Shown here in pieces: positions 7,825-17,194 of a stretch of DNA of 57,249 nt. The notes beneath the pieces were generated by a model. The model saw only the letters and a list, made by a program, of their open reading frames with translations, had not been told where the DNA came from and searched no databases. Each line of letters begins with the position of its first letter. Positions within the stretch are counted from its first letter, which is position 1. The translations under genes and the position numbers were made by a program. The DNA comes from an uncultured Holophagaceae bacterium (GTDB taxonomy: Bacteria; Acidobacteriota; Holophagae; Holophagales; Holophagaceae), in contig CAIYNT010000162.1 of the NCBI GenBank assembly GCA_903927605.1, forward strand, positions 1 through 57,249, written 5' to 3'.

Positions 7825-8613
7825 CTAGATGTCAAAGGCCCTGAATGTCGCCCCCTCCGGCACCTCGATTCCGAATGCTTCCCGCAAGGTGGGGATCACC
7901 GCTTCCGGCGTCAGCTCCCAGCCCTCGGCTTGGTCACCACGCAGCTCGGCATAGGCGCGGTTGCGGAGGATGCGGCGCAGGTCGGGACCGGGCAGCTGGG
8001 CCGTGAGGGTCTTCAGGAAGCGTGAATCCGGATGGGTGCTGGTGTAGTGGTTGGCCAGCTCGAAATCCACCGGGAACCTGGGCTCGGGCATGAACGCGTA
8101 GAGATCCTCCCAGGCGCCATGATGGAAGGATTGCAGGACCCGCAGCGCACCTTCCGGGATGATTCGGTAGGTGTTCATGAACTGGGTGTGAGCCACTCCA
8201 TCCAGGGGCAGGGGATGCAGCAAGCCCTCCCCGCCGAAGCCCACGTCGCAAAGCCAGGGTGCGCCCTCCACCTGGACCAGCAGCAGCATGTGGGTGCGCG
8301 GCAGCAATTCCAGGGCCCCCAGCCGCACCCGGGCCTCGCAGGCGATGACCTCGAACCCGCAGGCCTCCAGCGCGGCGCGAAACAGCGTGTTGTGCTCGAA
8401 GCAGTAGCCACCGCGGCGACGCCGCACCAGCTTGGCCTGCAGCGAGGCCAGATCCAGGCGGATGGGCAGGGCCATCTGGATGTCCAGGTTCTCGAACGGG
8501 ATGGTGGTGGCGTGAGCGTAGTGCAGGGCCTGGAGCCCCGTCAGATCCGCAGCGGGCCTGGTTCCCAGTCCGATGCGCCGGAGGTAGGCCGCCAGGTCCA
8601 GCTCAGCGGGCAT
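7825..8613 (-). CDS. nat: arylamine N-acetyltransferase
   Basis: 262 residues, normal family length. The catalytic triad is visible: Cys71 in RRGGYCFEHN, His108 in LPRTHMLLLV and Asp123 in LCDVGFGG. NATs transfer acetyl from acetyl-CoA to arylamines and hydrazines in the cytoplasm; in bacteria the physiological substrate is usually unknown. ATG 8613 is inside the end of a small upstream frame (8603-8695), and may be translationally coupled to it, because no strong Shine-Dalgarno sequence precedes ATG 8613. Confidence 0.92.
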   Translation of the reverse strand: MPAELDLAAYLRRIGLGTRPAADLTGLQALHYAHATTIPFENLDIQMALPIRLDLASLQAKLVRRRRGGYCFEHNTLFRAALEACGFEVIACEARVRLGALELLPRTHMLLLVQVEGAPWLCDVGFGGEGLLHPLPLDGVAHTQFMNTYRIIPEGALRVLQSFHHGAWEDLYAFMPEPRFPVDFELANHYTSTHPDSRFLKTLTAQLPGPDLRRILRNRAYAELRGDQAEGWELTPEAVIPTLREAFGIEVPEGATFRAFDI

Positions 8614-8695
8614 AGGGAGCGATCCCCTTGCCGAAGGACCAATCCGCCAGGTCGTTGTCCACGATCCGGCGGTGGGAGATGTGAACGGGGCGCAT
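8603..8695 (-). CDS. 30-residue small ORF overlapping the nat start
   Basis: ATG 8695 has a good ribosome binding site (GGAGG, four bases upstream) and opens a 30-codon frame ending TGA at 8603-8605, which overlaps the first 11 bases of nat. The peptide contains HISHRRIVDNDLADWSFGKG and has no signal or membrane helix. It could be a coupled leader that delivers ribosomes to nat, a small protein, or the N-terminal remnant of a lost gene. I do not recognise it. Confidence 0.45.
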   Translation of the reverse strand: MRPVHISHRRIVDNDLADWSFGKGIAPYAR

Positions 8696-8748
8696 GGGTC
8701 CTCCAGGATGAAAGTCGATCATTCCAGCCCTGAAGGCGGAGAGGGCCG

Positions 8749-9240
8749 TCAGGCCTGCCGGTTCTTCCAGGCCGCGAGGTTTCTGCGGATCTGCATGGCG
8801 TGGACCTGCAGGTGTTCGGCATAGATGCGCAGCCAGTCATCGGTGCCGTAGGGGCCGCTGTGGCTGTGGCGGCCCATCCGGCCCCAGGCTGCATCCGGCA
8901 GTCGGGCAAGCGTGGCCGAGGTATGGGCCCGCACCGTCTCCACAAGGCGCAGGGCCAGCTCGGGATCCGCGGCAGGGTAGTCGAAGCGCCGCACCCAGAC
9001 ATTCTCGTCGTAGCCCACGATGAACGGCTCCGGCTCCGCCAGCAACAGCCGGATGCGGATGGCGGCGTAGGTCTCGGCATCGGCGCAGTGGAGGACCACC
9101 TCGTGCGCGCTCCACTCGCCCTCGCCGGGCCGCCAGGCGCGGGCCTGGGACGGGACCGCCTCCCAGGCGCTGCGGAGCAGCAGAGGTCCCTCCGCGTAGC
9201 GGCGAAGGAGGGATTCCCGGGCGGCGGCATCGAAGGACAT
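8749..9240 (-). CDS. DinB-family protein (DUF664/YfiT-like)
   Basis: 163 residues without signal peptide. DinB-fold landmarks are WRPGEGEWSAHEVVLHCADAE (helix 2 with the first His) and DDWLRIYAEHLQVHAMQIRRNL (helix 4 with the paired His), so all three likely metal ligands are present. It is probably a metal-dependent cytoplasmic transferase or bacillithiol/mycothiol-type S-transferase relative; the substrate is unknown. The start at ATG 9240 is chosen over the longer frame from 9291 because GGAGGTGAGG lies just upstream. The region between it and the small ORF/nat unit is short, so these may form one transcript. Confidence 0.85.
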   Translation of the reverse strand: MSFDAAARESLLRRYAEGPLLLRSAWEAVPSQARAWRPGEGEWSAHEVVLHCADAETYAAIRIRLLLAEPEPFIVGYDENVWVRRFDYPAADPELALRLVETVRAHTSATLARLPDAAWGRMGRHSHSGPYGTDDWLRIYAEHLQVHAMQIRRNLAAWKNRQA

Positions 9241-9459
9241 GGGACACCTCACCTCCAGCATGGTCCCTCGAAGGGAAAATTGAAGCCTCATCGTGCTAGG
9301 CAGTCGTGATTCCTATGGTGCGCGACCCCGGCAGAAAGACTACTTCGGCGCCTCTGAAGTCCAGAAGGGTGGGCAGGCGGCTGGGTACTGATCCCGGTTT
9401 GCGGACAGCGAAGGACGCTTGCAGGCACTGAAAGCGTGGATTCCCGTCCCAACATCCCG

Positions 9460-10662
9460 TTAGAGGAATGTCAACGGGTCCAAGCCCCACTCGGCGGGTT
9501 CCTCGAAATCCACGATCTCCTCCGAGGCATGGATCAGATGGAGGTCCCGGGGTTGCAGTTGGAGCTTGTGGGCGGTATCGAAGACCACGCGGACCATGGG
9601 CCGGAGGAGATCCTCGCTCTGTTCCACCACGATGGCCAAACGCCCACCGCTGAGCCGGACCAGGGATCCGACGGGGTAGATGCCCAGGGTTCGGATGTAT
9701 AGCTGCACTAGGTCGCCGTCCAGGTGGGGACCACTCCACTCGAGCAGCTTCTTCAGGACCTCACTGGGCTCCATGCCCTTGTGGTAGACGCGGTTGGAGG
9801 TAAGGGCGTCGTAAACGTCCACGATGGCGGTCATCCGGCCGATCTGCGAGATCTGCTCCCCGGCGATGCCGCGGGGGTAGCCGCCGCCCCCCATTTTCTC
9901 GTGGTGCTCCCCGGCGATCTGGATGACCATGTCCGACACCCCCTCCACGCCGGTCAGGAGGTCCCGGCTCAGGGCGGCGTGGGATTTCATGATGGTGAAC
10001 TCGTCGTCCGTGAGCTTGCCGGGCTTGTTGAGGATCTCGCTGGGGACCTTCATCTTGCCCACGTCGTGCAGCAGCCCGCCCAGGCCGGCCTCCTCCACGG
10101 TGGCGGCGTCCATGCCGAGGGCATGGCAGAAGGCCACCAGCAGGGCGCAAATACTTAGGGAATGCTGGAAGGTGTAGGTGTCGGCGTTCTTGATGCGCGA
10201 AAGGCTGATGAGGGCGCCAGGATTCCTGAGCACCGAAGCCTGCATGGCCTTCACCAGAGGCCGGGCCTTGGTCGGCTCCAGCTGTTTACCCAGGCGCACG
10301 TCGTCGAGCAGCCCTTCCACCACCCCCTCAGCTTCGCCCAGGATGCGCTTGGCGGCGGCGGCCTCCTCCCGCTGGGAGACCCGGGCCGGAGCCAGGGCGG
10401 CGCCCGTGGCGGCCGAGCCCTTCAGCTGCTGCTCCAGTTCCTGCTTGATCTCGGCCTGGGTCGGAGCCCCCACCACATCCTCGCCCTGGGCCGTGTCGAT
10501 GTAGATTTCATCCAAACCCTGGGTAAGCATCTTCTGGATCTGACCCGGGTGCTTGATGAGGAACTTGGGACGGAGAAAGCCGTGCTGCAGCCAGCCGCAG
10601 TTCAGATCGTGCACGTACATCCCCGGCTTGAGTTGGTCCACGCGCACCCGCTTGATTGTCAT
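9460..10662 (-). CDS. HD-GYP domain protein (cyclic-di-GMP phosphodiesterase family)
   Basis: 400 residues. An N-terminal DUF3391-like domain ([20 protein letters not shown], residues 5-60) and an Ala/Glu-rich helical linker precede the HD-GYP domain: [10 protein letters not shown] (H167), [13 protein letters not shown] (H199-D200), [14 protein letters not shown] (GYP at 261-263). HD-GYP enzymes hydrolyse cyclic-di-GMP, and all core residues are visible, so activity is likely. A C-terminal part of about 90 residues ([17 protein letters not shown]) is the usual HD-GYP tail. ATG 10662 is preceded by GGGGGT. It is divergent from acnB across 197 bases. Confidence 0.92.
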   Translation of the reverse strand: MTIKRVRVDQLKPGMYVHDLNCGWLQHGFLRPKFLIKHPGQIQKMLTQGLDEIYIDTAQGEDVVGAPTQAEIKQELEQQLKGSAATGAALAPARVSQREEAAAAKRILGEAEGVVEGLLDDVRLGKQLEPTKARPLVKAMQASVLRNPGALISLSRIKNADTYTFQHSLSICALLVAFCHALGMDAATVEEAGLGGLLHDVGKMKVPSEILNKPGKLTDDEFTIMKSHAALSRDLLTGVEGVSDMVIQIAGEHHEKMGGGGYPRGIAGEQISQIGRMTAIVDVYDALTSNRVYHKGMEPSEVLKKLLEWSGPHLDGDLVQLYIRTLGIYPVGSLVRLSGGRLAIVVEQSEDLLRPMVRVVFDTAHKLQLQPRDLHLIHASEEIVDFEEPAEWGLDPLTFL

Positions 10663-10859
10663 CGGACCCCCGGTTCCACCTCCCTTCTGGATCGGTCCAG
10701 GCCCCATGGGAGATGAATTGGGGACACGACCCTCCACCCTGGTGCATGTCCCATAAGGGATCCCTCGTCCATGGCAGGAATCGCAGCATCTTCAACTGCG
10801 CCCGGGATGTAGAATGGGGGTTCGGACCGCGCCCGGCGGCGCCATCAGGAGGGGTGTCC

Positions 10860-13436
10860 ATGCTGCAAGCCTATCGCCAACATGTCGCTGAACGAGCTGC
10901 CCTGGGCATCCCCCCGCTTCCGCTCACCGAGGGCCAGACCTCCGAGCTCGCCACCCTTCTGGCCAAGCCGCCCGCTGGTGAAGAAAAGGCCCTCATCGAG
11001 CTTTTGATCCATCGCGTGCCGGCCGGGGTGGATGATGCCGCTCGCGTGAAGGCCGCCTTCCTGGCCGCTGTGGCCAAGGGGACCGAGAAGGTGGCCCTGG
11101 TCTCCAGGGAGAAGGCCACCGAGCTGCTGGGCACCATGCTCGGCGGCTTCAACGTCAAGCCCCTCATCGACCTGCTGGAGGATGCCCAGGTGGGTGCCCT
11201 CGCCGCCGAGGGCCTGAAGAAGACCCTGCTGGTCTTCGACGCCTTCGCTGACGTGAAGGCCAAGGCCGACGCGGGCAACGCGAACGCCAAGGCCGTGCTC
11301 AAGTCCTGGGCCGAGGCCGAGTGGTTCACCAGTCGCCCCGAGGTGCCCAAGAGTCTTACGCTGACCGTCTTCAAGGTCACGGGCGAAACCAACACCGATG
11401 ACCTGTCGCCTGCTCCCGATGCGTGGAGCCGCCCCGACATCCCGCTTCACGCCCTGGCCATGCTCAAGAACGCCCGACCCGGCATCAACCCTGATGATCC
11501 TGGAAAGATCGGCCCCCTCAAGCAGCTCGAAACCCTCAAGGCCAAGGGCCACCTCATTGCCTATGTGGGCGACGTGGTGGGCACGGGCTCCTCCCGCAAG
11601 TCCGCCACCAATTCGGTGCTCTGGTTCACGGGCGAGGACATCCCCTTCGTGCCCAACAAGCGCTTCGGCGGCGTCTGCCTCGGGTCCAAGATCGCCCCCA
11701 TCTTCTTCAACACCATGGAGGACTCTGGCGCCCTGCCCATCGAGCTGGATGTCAATGGCATGGACATGGGCGATGTCATCGAGCTGCGCCCCTATGAAGG
11801 CAAGGCCCTGAAGAATGGCCAGGTCATCGCCGAATTCAAGATCAAGTCCGACGTCATCTTCGACGAAGTCCGCGCTGGCGGCCGCATTCCCCTCATCATC
11901 GGCCGAGGCCTCACCGCCAAGGCCCGCACAGCCCTGGGCCTGCCCCCGTCCACGGCCTTCCGTCTCCCCGCGGTTCCCAAGGACACCGGCAAGGGTTATT
12001 CCCTGGCCCAGAAGATGGTGGGCCGCGCTTGCGGCGTGAAGGGCATCCGCCCCGGCACCTACTGCGAGCCGAAGATGACCACCGTGGGCTCCCAGGACAC
12101 CACGGGCCCCATGACTCGGGATGAATTGAAGGATCTGGCCTGCCTCCAGTTCTCCGCTGACATGGTGATGCAGTCCTTCTGCCACACCGCGCCCTATCCC
12201 AAGCCCGTGGATGTGCAGAACCACCGCGAGCTGCCGCCCTTCATCACCCACCGCGGCGGCGTTTCCCTGGCACCCGGGGACGGCATCATCCACTCCTGGC
12301 TGAACCGGCTGCTGCTGCCAGACACCGTCGGCACCGGCGGCGACTCCCACACCCGCTTCCCCATCGGCATCTCCTTCCCCGCGGGCTCGGGCCTGGTGGC
12401 CTTCGCCGCCGCCGCTGGCGTCATGCCCCTGGACATGCCGGAATCCGTGCTGGTGCGCTTCAAGGGTGAGCTGCAGCCCGGCGTCACCCTGCGGGATCTG
12501 GTGAATGCCATTCCCCTCTATGCCATCAAGCAGGGTCTGCTGACCGTGGAGAAGAAGGGCAAGAAGAATGTATTCTCGGGCCGCATCCTTGAGATCGAAG
12601 GCCTGCCCAAGCTGAAAGTGGAACAGGCCTTTGAGCTGTCCGACGCGTCGGCCGAGCGCTCCGCTGCGGGCTGCACGGTGCATTTGGACAAGGCACCGAT
12701 CATCGAGTACATGACCTCCAACATCACGCTCATGAAGTGGATGATCGCCAACGGCTATGAGCACCGGGAGACGCTGGAACGCCGCATCAAGGCGATGGAG
12801 GCCTGGATCGCCAAGCCCGAACTGCTGGCCCCCGACGCCGATGCCGAATACGCCGCCGTCATCGAGATCAATCTGGCCGACATCAAGGAACCCATCCTCG
12901 CCTGCCCCAATGATCCCGATGATGTGAAGACCTTGGCCGAGGTAGCTGGAACAAAGATCGATGAAGTCTTCATCGGCTCCTGCATGACCAACATCGGCCA
13001 CTTCCGCGCCGCCGGGAAGCTCCTCGACGGGAAGACGGATTTGAACACCCGGCTCTGGATCGCCCCTCCCACCAAGATGGATGAGTACATCCTCAAACAG
13101 GAGGGCTACTACGGCATCCTGGGCCGTACCGGCGCCCGCATGGAGATGCCCGGCTGCTCCCTGTGCATGGGCAACCAGGCACAGATCCGCAAGGGCAGCA
13201 CAGCCATTTCCACCTCCACCCGCAACTTCCCCAACCGCCTGGGTATCGACACCCAGGTCTTCCTGGGCAGCGCTGAGTTGGCAGCCGTCTCCGCCATCCT
13301 CGGCAAGATCCCCACCATGGCCGAGTACATGGCCCAGATGGGCGTCGTGAGCGCGAAGACCAAGGACATCTACCGCTACATGAACTTCGACCAGATCCCC
13401 GACTTCCGCGAAGTTGCTGACACGGTCACGGTCTAG
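10860..13436 (+). CDS. acnB: aconitate hydratase B (bifunctional aconitase/2-methylisocitrate dehydratase)
   Basis: 858 residues, the full AcnB length. It begins [20 protein letters not shown], typical of the AcnB HEAT-like N-terminal domain. The [4Fe-4S] ligands are Cys708 ([10 protein letters not shown]), Cys766 and Cys769 ([10 protein letters not shown]), matching the known positions in E. coli AcnB almost exactly. It interconverts citrate and isocitrate in the TCA cycle; many AcnB proteins also act on 2-methylisocitrate. The start is supported by AGGAGGGG eight bases before ATG 10860; an in-frame longer reading from 10656 is rejected. A possible -10 element (TAGAAT, 10810-10815) lies upstream. 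A strong hairpin follows the stop. Confidence 0.97.
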   Translation: MLQAYRQHVAERAALGIPPLPLTEGQTSELATLLAKPPAGEEKALIELLIHRVPAGVDDAARVKAAFLAAVAKGTEKVALVSREKATELLGTMLGGFNVKPLIDLLEDAQVGALAAEGLKKTLLVFDAFADVKAKADAGNANAKAVLKSWAEAEWFTSRPEVPKSLTLTVFKVTGETNTDDLSPAPDAWSRPDIPLHALAMLKNARPGINPDDPGKIGPLKQLETLKAKGHLIAYVGDVVGTGSSRKSATNSVLWFTGEDIPFVPNKRFGGVCLGSKIAPIFFNTMEDSGALPIELDVNGMDMGDVIELRPYEGKALKNGQVIAEFKIKSDVIFDEVRAGGRIPLIIGRGLTAKARTALGLPPSTAFRLPAVPKDTGKGYSLAQKMVGRACGVKGIRPGTYCEPKMTTVGSQDTTGPMTRDELKDLACLQFSADMVMQSFCHTAPYPKPVDVQNHRELPPFITHRGGVSLAPGDGIIHSWLNRLLLPDTVGTGGDSHTRFPIGISFPAGSGLVAFAAAAGVMPLDMPESVLVRFKGELQPGVTLRDLVNAIPLYAIKQGLLTVEKKGKKNVFSGRILEIEGLPKLKVEQAFELSDASAERSAAGCTVHLDKAPIIEYMTSNITLMKWMIANGYEHRETLERRIKAMEAWIAKPELLAPDADAEYAAVIEINLADIKEPILACPNDPDDVKTLAEVAGTKIDEVFIGSCMTNIGHFRAAGKLLDGKTDLNTRLWIAPPTKMDEYILKQEGYYGILGRTGARMEMPGCSLCMGNQAQIRKGSTAISTSTRNFPNRLGIDTQVFLGSAELAAVSAILGKIPTMAEYMAQMGVVSAKTKDIYRYMNFDQIPDFREVADTVTV

Positions 13437-13450
13437 TTTTTCTCCTGCAC

Positions 13451-13487
13451 AGAAATAGCCCGGGGGCGCTGCCCCCGGGCTATTTCT
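13451..13487 (+). terminator. strong hairpin after acnB
   Basis: AGAAATAGCCCGGGGGC (13451-13467) pairs perfectly over 17 bp with 13471-13487 around a three-base loop. No U-tract follows on either strand, so it may act as a terminator, an mRNA 3'-end stabiliser, or be a REP-like repeat. Its core CCCGGGGGCGC recurs in the hairpin at 34065-34120. Confidence 0.65.
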
Positions 13488-13552
13488 GCGTGATTGCAAG
13501 ATCGATATGTGTTAGCCTCGACCCTTCACTAACCACCTTTCGGGGGGTTCCC

Positions 13553-14038
13553 ATGGGGATCTTTGAGGGCCATATCCGCGTTCACGAGGGCGACCGCTTC
13601 GCGCTGGTGGCCTCGCGTTGGAACGACTTCATTGTGGAACGCCTCATCGACGGCGCGAAGGATTGCATCCTCCGCCACGGCGGCAACGAAGAGCAGATGG
13701 ACCTCATCCGCGTCCCCGGGAGCTTTGAGCTGCCCCAGGCGGCCAAACTGGCGGCCACGAGCGGCCGCTACGCCGGCGTCATTGTGCTGGGCACAGTGAT
13801 CCGCGGCGGCACGCCCCACTTCGACATGATCGCCGCCGAGGTCACCAAGGGCGCCGCCCAGGTGGCCCTGGACACGGGCCTGCCCCTGGCCTTCGGCGTC
13901 CTCACCACCGACAGCGTGGAGCAGGCCATCGACCGGGCGGGCGCGAAGATGGGCAACAAGGGCTGGGAGGCGGCCCAGAGCGTCCTCGAGATGGTGGATC
14001 TGGCGCACACCCTTGGTGGGAAAAAAGGACGGAAGTAA
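13553..14038 (+). CDS. ribH: 6,7-dimethyl-8-ribityllumazine synthase
   Basis: 161 residues, typical length. Diagnostic segments are [52 protein letters not shown] (catalytic His within the GxTPHFD segment) and [15 protein letters not shown]. It condenses 5-amino-6-ribitylaminouracil with dihydroxybutanone phosphate in riboflavin synthesis. It is first of a tight run ribH-nusB-accB-accC; nusB starts at the base after the ribH stop. No FMN riboswitch is visible upstream. Confidence 0.96.
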   Translation: MGIFEGHIRVHEGDRFALVASRWNDFIVERLIDGAKDCILRHGGNEEQMDLIRVPGSFELPQAAKLAATSGRYAGVIVLGTVIRGGTPHFDMIAAEVTKGAAQVALDTGLPLAFGVLTTDSVEQAIDRAGAKMGNKGWEAAQSVLEMVDLAHTLGGKKGRK

Positions 14039-14506
14039 ATGGGTGTTCGCCGCCGAGGGCGCGAGTATGCCCTCCAGATGCTGTACGCCATGGACCTGAC
14101 GGGCTACGCGCCGGACCAGGTGTTTGCCGGTTTCTACGCCATTCAGGATCTGAACCGGGATGCCTTCTACTACGCCCGTCGCCTGGTGGACGGGGTTCAC
14201 GGGCAGTTGGACGAGATCGACAACGTGCTGGCGAAATACGCTGAACATTGGAAGATCCACCGCATGGCCGCCGTGGACCGGAATCTGCTCCGTCTCGGTC
14301 TCTATGAGCTCATGTACGTAAAGGAAGTGCCTTTTCCCATAGTCATCAACGAGGCCCTGGAGATCGTGAAGGAATTCAGTGACCAGGAGGGCACACAATT
14401 TCTCAATGGCATTCTTGATGCGGCCCGCAAAGAGTTTCGCCCGGAAGAAACCGGCCCACGCCTCAAGAAGAAGGCTCCCCTGGAGGAGCCGGCCGAAGAA
14501 TCGTGA
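14039..14506 (+). CDS. nusB: transcription antitermination factor NusB
   Basis: 155 residues, all-helical NusB family: RRRGREYALQMLYAMDLTGY at the N-terminus, then VDRNLLRLGLYELMYVKEVPFPIVINEALEIVKEFS and FLNGILDAARKEFR near the C-terminus. NusB pairs with NusE (S10) at boxA in rRNA antitermination. The ATG immediately follows the ribH stop, so the two are surely co-transcribed and probably coupled. The ribH-nusB pairing is common in bacteria. The C-terminus has a short charged tail (residues 136-155). Confidence 0.96.
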   Translation: MGVRRRGREYALQMLYAMDLTGYAPDQVFAGFYAIQDLNRDAFYYARRLVDGVHGQLDEIDNVLAKYAEHWKIHRMAAVDRNLLRLGLYELMYVKEVPFPIVINEALEIVKEFSDQEGTQFLNGILDAARKEFRPEETGPRLKKKAPLEEPAEES

Positions 14507-14575
14507 CCTGACCAGCCTCTCCCGGTTTGCTATGCTCGATCCCTTCCCCAGTCTGACCTGACCGTTGGAGCCCTG

Positions 14576-15163
14576 ATGAGCACCTCCCGTAAGCAGTCCG
14601 CTGCCCCGAAGAAAACACCGACCCCCCGCCCCACAGCCAAGGCCACCCGAGCCGCGGTCAAGACCCCCACCAAGGCCTCGGTCCACACCATCGGCCTCGA
14701 GGAGATCAAGGCCCTCATCGCCCTTGTGGGCCGGGAGCCCTTCCAGGAATTTGAATTCGAGGCGGGGGACATGCGCTTCCGCATCCGCAAGGACGGTCCA
14801 CCCACCGTGGTCCAGGCGCCGGTCGCCGCCCCCATCGTGATGGCCGCCCCGGCCCCCTTGGCCCATCCCGTACCGGCCGCTCCCGCAGCCCAACTGCCCG
14901 CGGCGCCCGTGGAGGACCCCGGCATCTACTACGTCACCAGTCCCATCGTCGGCACCTTCTACCGTGCCTCCAGTCCCACCGCCTCGCCCTTCGTGTCCCC
15001 TGGCGACTACGTGAAGCCCGGCCAGACCCTTTGCATCATCGAAGCCATGAAGCTCATGAACGAAATCGAGAGCGACGTGGCGGGCGAGGTCGTGAAGGTG
15101 CTGGTGGAGAACGGAACGCCCGTGGAATACGGGGAACGCCTCTTCGCCGTGCGCGTCGGATAG
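14576..15163 (+). CDS. accB: acetyl-CoA carboxylase biotin carboxyl carrier protein
   Basis: 195 residues. A basic, Ala/Pro/Thr-rich N-terminal tail (residues 1-38) is longer than in most AccB proteins. Then comes the AccB N-terminal helix ([20 protein letters not shown]), an Ala/Pro linker (about 80-110), and the biotinyl domain with [11 protein letters not shown] and [12 protein letters not shown], the biotinylated residue being Lys159. BCCP carries carboxyl-biotin between AccC and the carboxyltransferase for malonyl-CoA synthesis. It is 69 bases after nusB and four bases before accC. Confidence 0.95.
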   Translation: MSTSRKQSAAPKKTPTPRPTAKATRAAVKTPTKASVHTIGLEEIKALIALVGREPFQEFEFEAGDMRFRIRKDGPPTVVQAPVAAPIVMAAPAPLAHPVPAAPAAQLPAAPVEDPGIYYVTSPIVGTFYRASSPTASPFVSPGDYVKPGQTLCIIEAMKLMNEIESDVAGEVVKVLVENGTPVEYGERLFAVRVG

Positions 15164-15167
15164 CTCG

Positions 15168-16595
15168 ATGGGTGCCATCAAACGCAAGCCGACCCAGGCC
15201 CTCACGGTCCCCATCGACGCGCCACCCTTCAAGAAAGTCCTCATCGCCAACCGCGGCGAGATCGCCCTCCGGGTGATCCTGGCCTGCAAGGAAATGGGCA
15301 TCCAGACCGTGGCTGTCTATTCCGAGGCTGACCGCAACGCCCTCCATGTGCGCTTCGCCGATGAGGAAGTCTGCATCGGGCCCGCGCCCTCCTCGAAGTC
15401 CTACCTGAACATCCCGCAGGTGATCGCGGCGGCCGAAGTCACCGGCGCTGAGGCCATCCACCCCGGGTACGGCTTCCTCAGCGAGAACGCACACTTCGTG
15501 GAGGTCTGCCTGGCCTGCGGCATCACGTTCATCGGGCCCAGCGCCGAGATCATCCGCAAGATGGGCAACAAGGCCCAGGCCAAGGCCACCATGCAGGCCG
15601 CCGGCGTGCCCCTCATGCCGGGCAGCGACGGCCTGGTCGAAACCGTGGAGGACGCCCTGGTGGTGGCCGAGCAGATCGGCTATCCCGTCATCGTCAAGGC
15701 CAGCGCGGGGGGCGGTGGGCGCGGCATGCGCATCGTCAACAACGACGAGGAGCTGCCGGACCTCTACCACACCGCCCGCAGCGAGGCGAAGAGCGCCTTC
15801 AGCGATGACAGCGTCTACATGGAGAAGTACCTCCTCGAGCCGCGCCACATCGAAGTCCAGATCATGGGCGACCTCTTTGGCAACGTGGTGCACCTGGGCG
15901 AGCGCGAGTGCTCCATCCAACGCCGTCACCAGAAGCTCATCGAGGAAAGCCCCAGCGCGGTCCTCGACCCGGCCCTGCGCCAGCGCATCTGCGACACCGC
16001 CGTGAAGGCCGCCAAGTCGGTCGGCTACTATAACGCCGGCACCATCGAGTTCCTGCTCGACAAGCGTGGCGACTTCTTCTTCATGGAGATGAACACCCGC
16101 GTGCAGGTGGAGCATCCCGTCACGGAGCTGGTCACGGGCATCGACATCGTGAAGGAACAGCTGCGCATCGCCGCCGGCCACAAGCTGAGCTTCACCCAGG
16201 CGGACGTGGTCCAGAAGGGCCATGCCATCGAGTGCCGCATCAATGCCGAGGATCCCTACAAGTTCACGCCCAGCCCCGGCCGCATCACCGCCCTGCACTT
16301 CCCCGGCGGCCCCGGCATCCGCGTGGACACCGCCATGCACCAGGACGCGGTCATCCCACCCCACTACGATTCCATGGTGGCCAAGCTCATCGCCTTCGGC
16401 GCCAACCGTACCGAGGCCATCGCCCGCATGCGTCGCGCCCTGGACACCCTGGTGATCGAGGGCATCAAGACCACCGCCCCCCTGCACCGCCGCATCATGG
16501 ACCAACCCAACTTCATCGCCGGCAACTTCTCCACCAAGTGGTTGGAGACTTTCCTGGAAGAGCTGAAGCAGAACCCGACTGAAGAACCGCGCTGA
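15168..16595 (+). CDS. accC: acetyl-CoA carboxylase biotin carboxylase subunit
   Basis: 475 residues. Diagnostic biotin carboxylase segments: [53 protein letters not shown], the ATP-grasp Gly-rich loop [40 protein letters not shown] and [18 protein letters not shown]. It carboxylates biotin on AccB using ATP and bicarbonate. The N-terminus is about 20 residues longer than usual because the only in-frame ATG lies at 15168, directly after accB. No separate ribosome binding site is obvious, so translation may be coupled to accB. The carboxyltransferase subunits AccA/AccD are not in the window. Confidence 0.96.
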   Translation: MGAIKRKPTQALTVPIDAPPFKKVLIANRGEIALRVILACKEMGIQTVAVYSEADRNALHVRFADEEVCIGPAPSSKSYLNIPQVIAAAEVTGAEAIHPGYGFLSENAHFVEVCLACGITFIGPSAEIIRKMGNKAQAKATMQAAGVPLMPGSDGLVETVEDALVVAEQIGYPVIVKASAGGGGRGMRIVNNDEELPDLYHTARSEAKSAFSDDSVYMEKYLLEPRHIEVQIMGDLFGNVVHLGERECSIQRRHQKLIEESPSAVLDPALRQRICDTAVKAAKSVGYYNAGTIEFLLDKRGDFFFMEMNTRVQVEHPVTELVTGIDIVKEQLRIAAGHKLSFTQADVVQKGHAIECRINAEDPYKFTPSPGRITALHFPGGPGIRVDTAMHQDAVIPPHYDSMVAKLIAFGANRTEAIARMRRALDTLVIEGIKTTAPLHRRIMDQPNFIAGNFSTKWLETFLEELKQNPTEEPR

Positions 16596-16619
16596 TTTTG
16601 TCGGCTAGAATGTCTTTGC

Positions 16620-16639
16620 GCCGCCTTAGCTCAGTTGGT
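16620..16639 (+). pseudogene. 5' fragment of a tRNA-Thr gene
   Basis: Twenty bases (GCCGCCTTAGCTCAGTTGGT) are identical to the first 20 bases of the intact tRNA-Thr at 16787. The match ends in the D loop, where a palindromic repeat begins four bases later. A TAGAAT box lies eight bases upstream (16606-16611), as expected for a real tRNA promoter. This is a truncated tRNA copy interrupted or replaced by the repeat. Confidence 0.8.
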
Positions 16640-16642
16640 CGA

Positions 16643-16705
16643 AGCGGATGCGGGTCGCGAGTGGACAGCGCACCAGCGCTGCCCCGAGCGGGGACCCGCA
16701 CCGCT
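16643..16705. repeat. nested palindromic repeat beside the tRNA fragment
   Basis: Outer arms 16643-16656 (AGCGGATGCGGGTC) and 16693-16705 (GACCCGCACCGCT) pair with a single bulge. An inner hairpin, 16663-16671 with 16676-16684, has one mismatch and an ACCA loop. Bases GCGGGTCGCGA ... GAGCGGGG-ACCCGC are shared with the repeat at 45457-45508, while the inner hairpin sequence differs. Confidence 0.75.
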
Positions 16706-16748
16706 GAGAATCACCACGAGGCTGGCCCCCATCCCCCGCGGGTCGCCA

Positions 16749-16777
16749 TTCAGATGCGGCGAAGAATCCGCTAAACT
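16749..16777 (+). promoter_or_regulatory. putative sigma-70 promoter of tRNA-Thr
   Basis: TTCAGA (16749-16754) and TAAACT (16772-16777) are spaced by 17 bases and lie nine bases before the tRNA 5' end. Both are four-of-six-class matches or better to the consensus. The position is right for tRNA initiation; no experiment supports it. Confidence 0.45.
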
Positions 16778-16786
16778 AGACCCAGT

Positions 16787-16862
16787 GCCGCCTTAGCTCA
16801 GTTGGTAGAGCTCCAGCTTTGTAATCTGGTGGTCACCCGTTCGATTCGGGTAGGCGGCTCCA
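16787..16862 (+). tRNA. tRNA-Thr (anticodon TGT)
   Basis: 76 bases with encoded CCA at 16860-16862. The acceptor stem GCCGCCT/AGGCGGC is perfect. The D arm contains AGCTCAGTTGGTAGAGC. The anticodon stem CCAGC/TCTGG has a 31-39 mismatch, and the loop TTTGTAA gives anticodon TGT, reading ACA and related Thr codons. The T arm ACCCG-TTCGATT-CGGGT is perfect. Truncated copies of its 5' and 3' ends flank it (16620-16639 and 17016-17043). Confidence 0.95.
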
Positions 16863-16966
16863 ATCTTCCGAATACCTTGCCATTCCGGGTTGCTTCGAAA
16901 CCGAACGCAACCCGCTGGCTGGGACTCGGGCCCCGCTTCCACATGATGCTCAACCGTGTGGGGCCC

Positions 16967-16999
16967 CGATTTCGGGCCTGCCCCGCAGGCCAGAAATCG
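16967..16999. repeat. strong hairpin downstream of tRNA-Thr
   Basis: CGATTTCGGGCCTGC (16967-16981) pairs with 16985-16999 with one mismatch over 15 bp and a CCC loop. Weaker hairpins lie just before it. It may be a terminator for the tRNA or part of the palindromic repeat cluster; it sits between the intact tRNA and the 3' tRNA fragment. The 332 bases from 16863 to 17194 hold no gene that I can support. Confidence 0.6.
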
Positions 17000-17015
17000 A
17001 CCCACATCGGATTCG

Positions 17016-17043
17016 CCCCGTTCGATTCCGGCAGGCGGCTCCA
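17016..17043 (+). pseudogene. degenerate 3' fragment of a tRNA-Thr gene
   Basis: This 28-base stretch (CCCCGTTCGATTCCGGCAGG then CGGCTCCA) matches the T arm, 3' acceptor strand and CCA end of the intact tRNA-Thr with three differences that break T-stem pairing. No matching 5' part lies nearby upstream. It could be a decayed tandem tRNA copy or an attachment-site-like remnant. Confidence 0.7.
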
Positions 17044-17194
17044 GTCTTTCCCCTGCCGGCTCAAAGAAACGCTGAGCATTACGGCCAGGCTCGGCTCCTC
17101 CTGTGCCTTCCCCGCGGCCGGTGCCATTGTTCCGGAGGCGGGGCTCGGGCAGGCTGGAGGGGCTGTACTCAAGCCAGACCCAGCGAGCGATCCC

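Noticed and set aside
10845..13499. 884-codon open frame antisense to acnB
   Set aside because: It mirrors the codon bias of acnB in a high-GC genome. The translation is rich in His/Gly/Leu/Asp with no domain, and acnB is certain.
13441..13552. FMN riboswitch before ribH
   Set aside because: The 66 bases between the hairpin and ribH are too short and lack the conserved RFN element sequence.
13529..15301. 590-codon frame antisense to ribH-nusB-accB
   Set aside because: Shadow of three certain genes; no domain or ribosome binding site.
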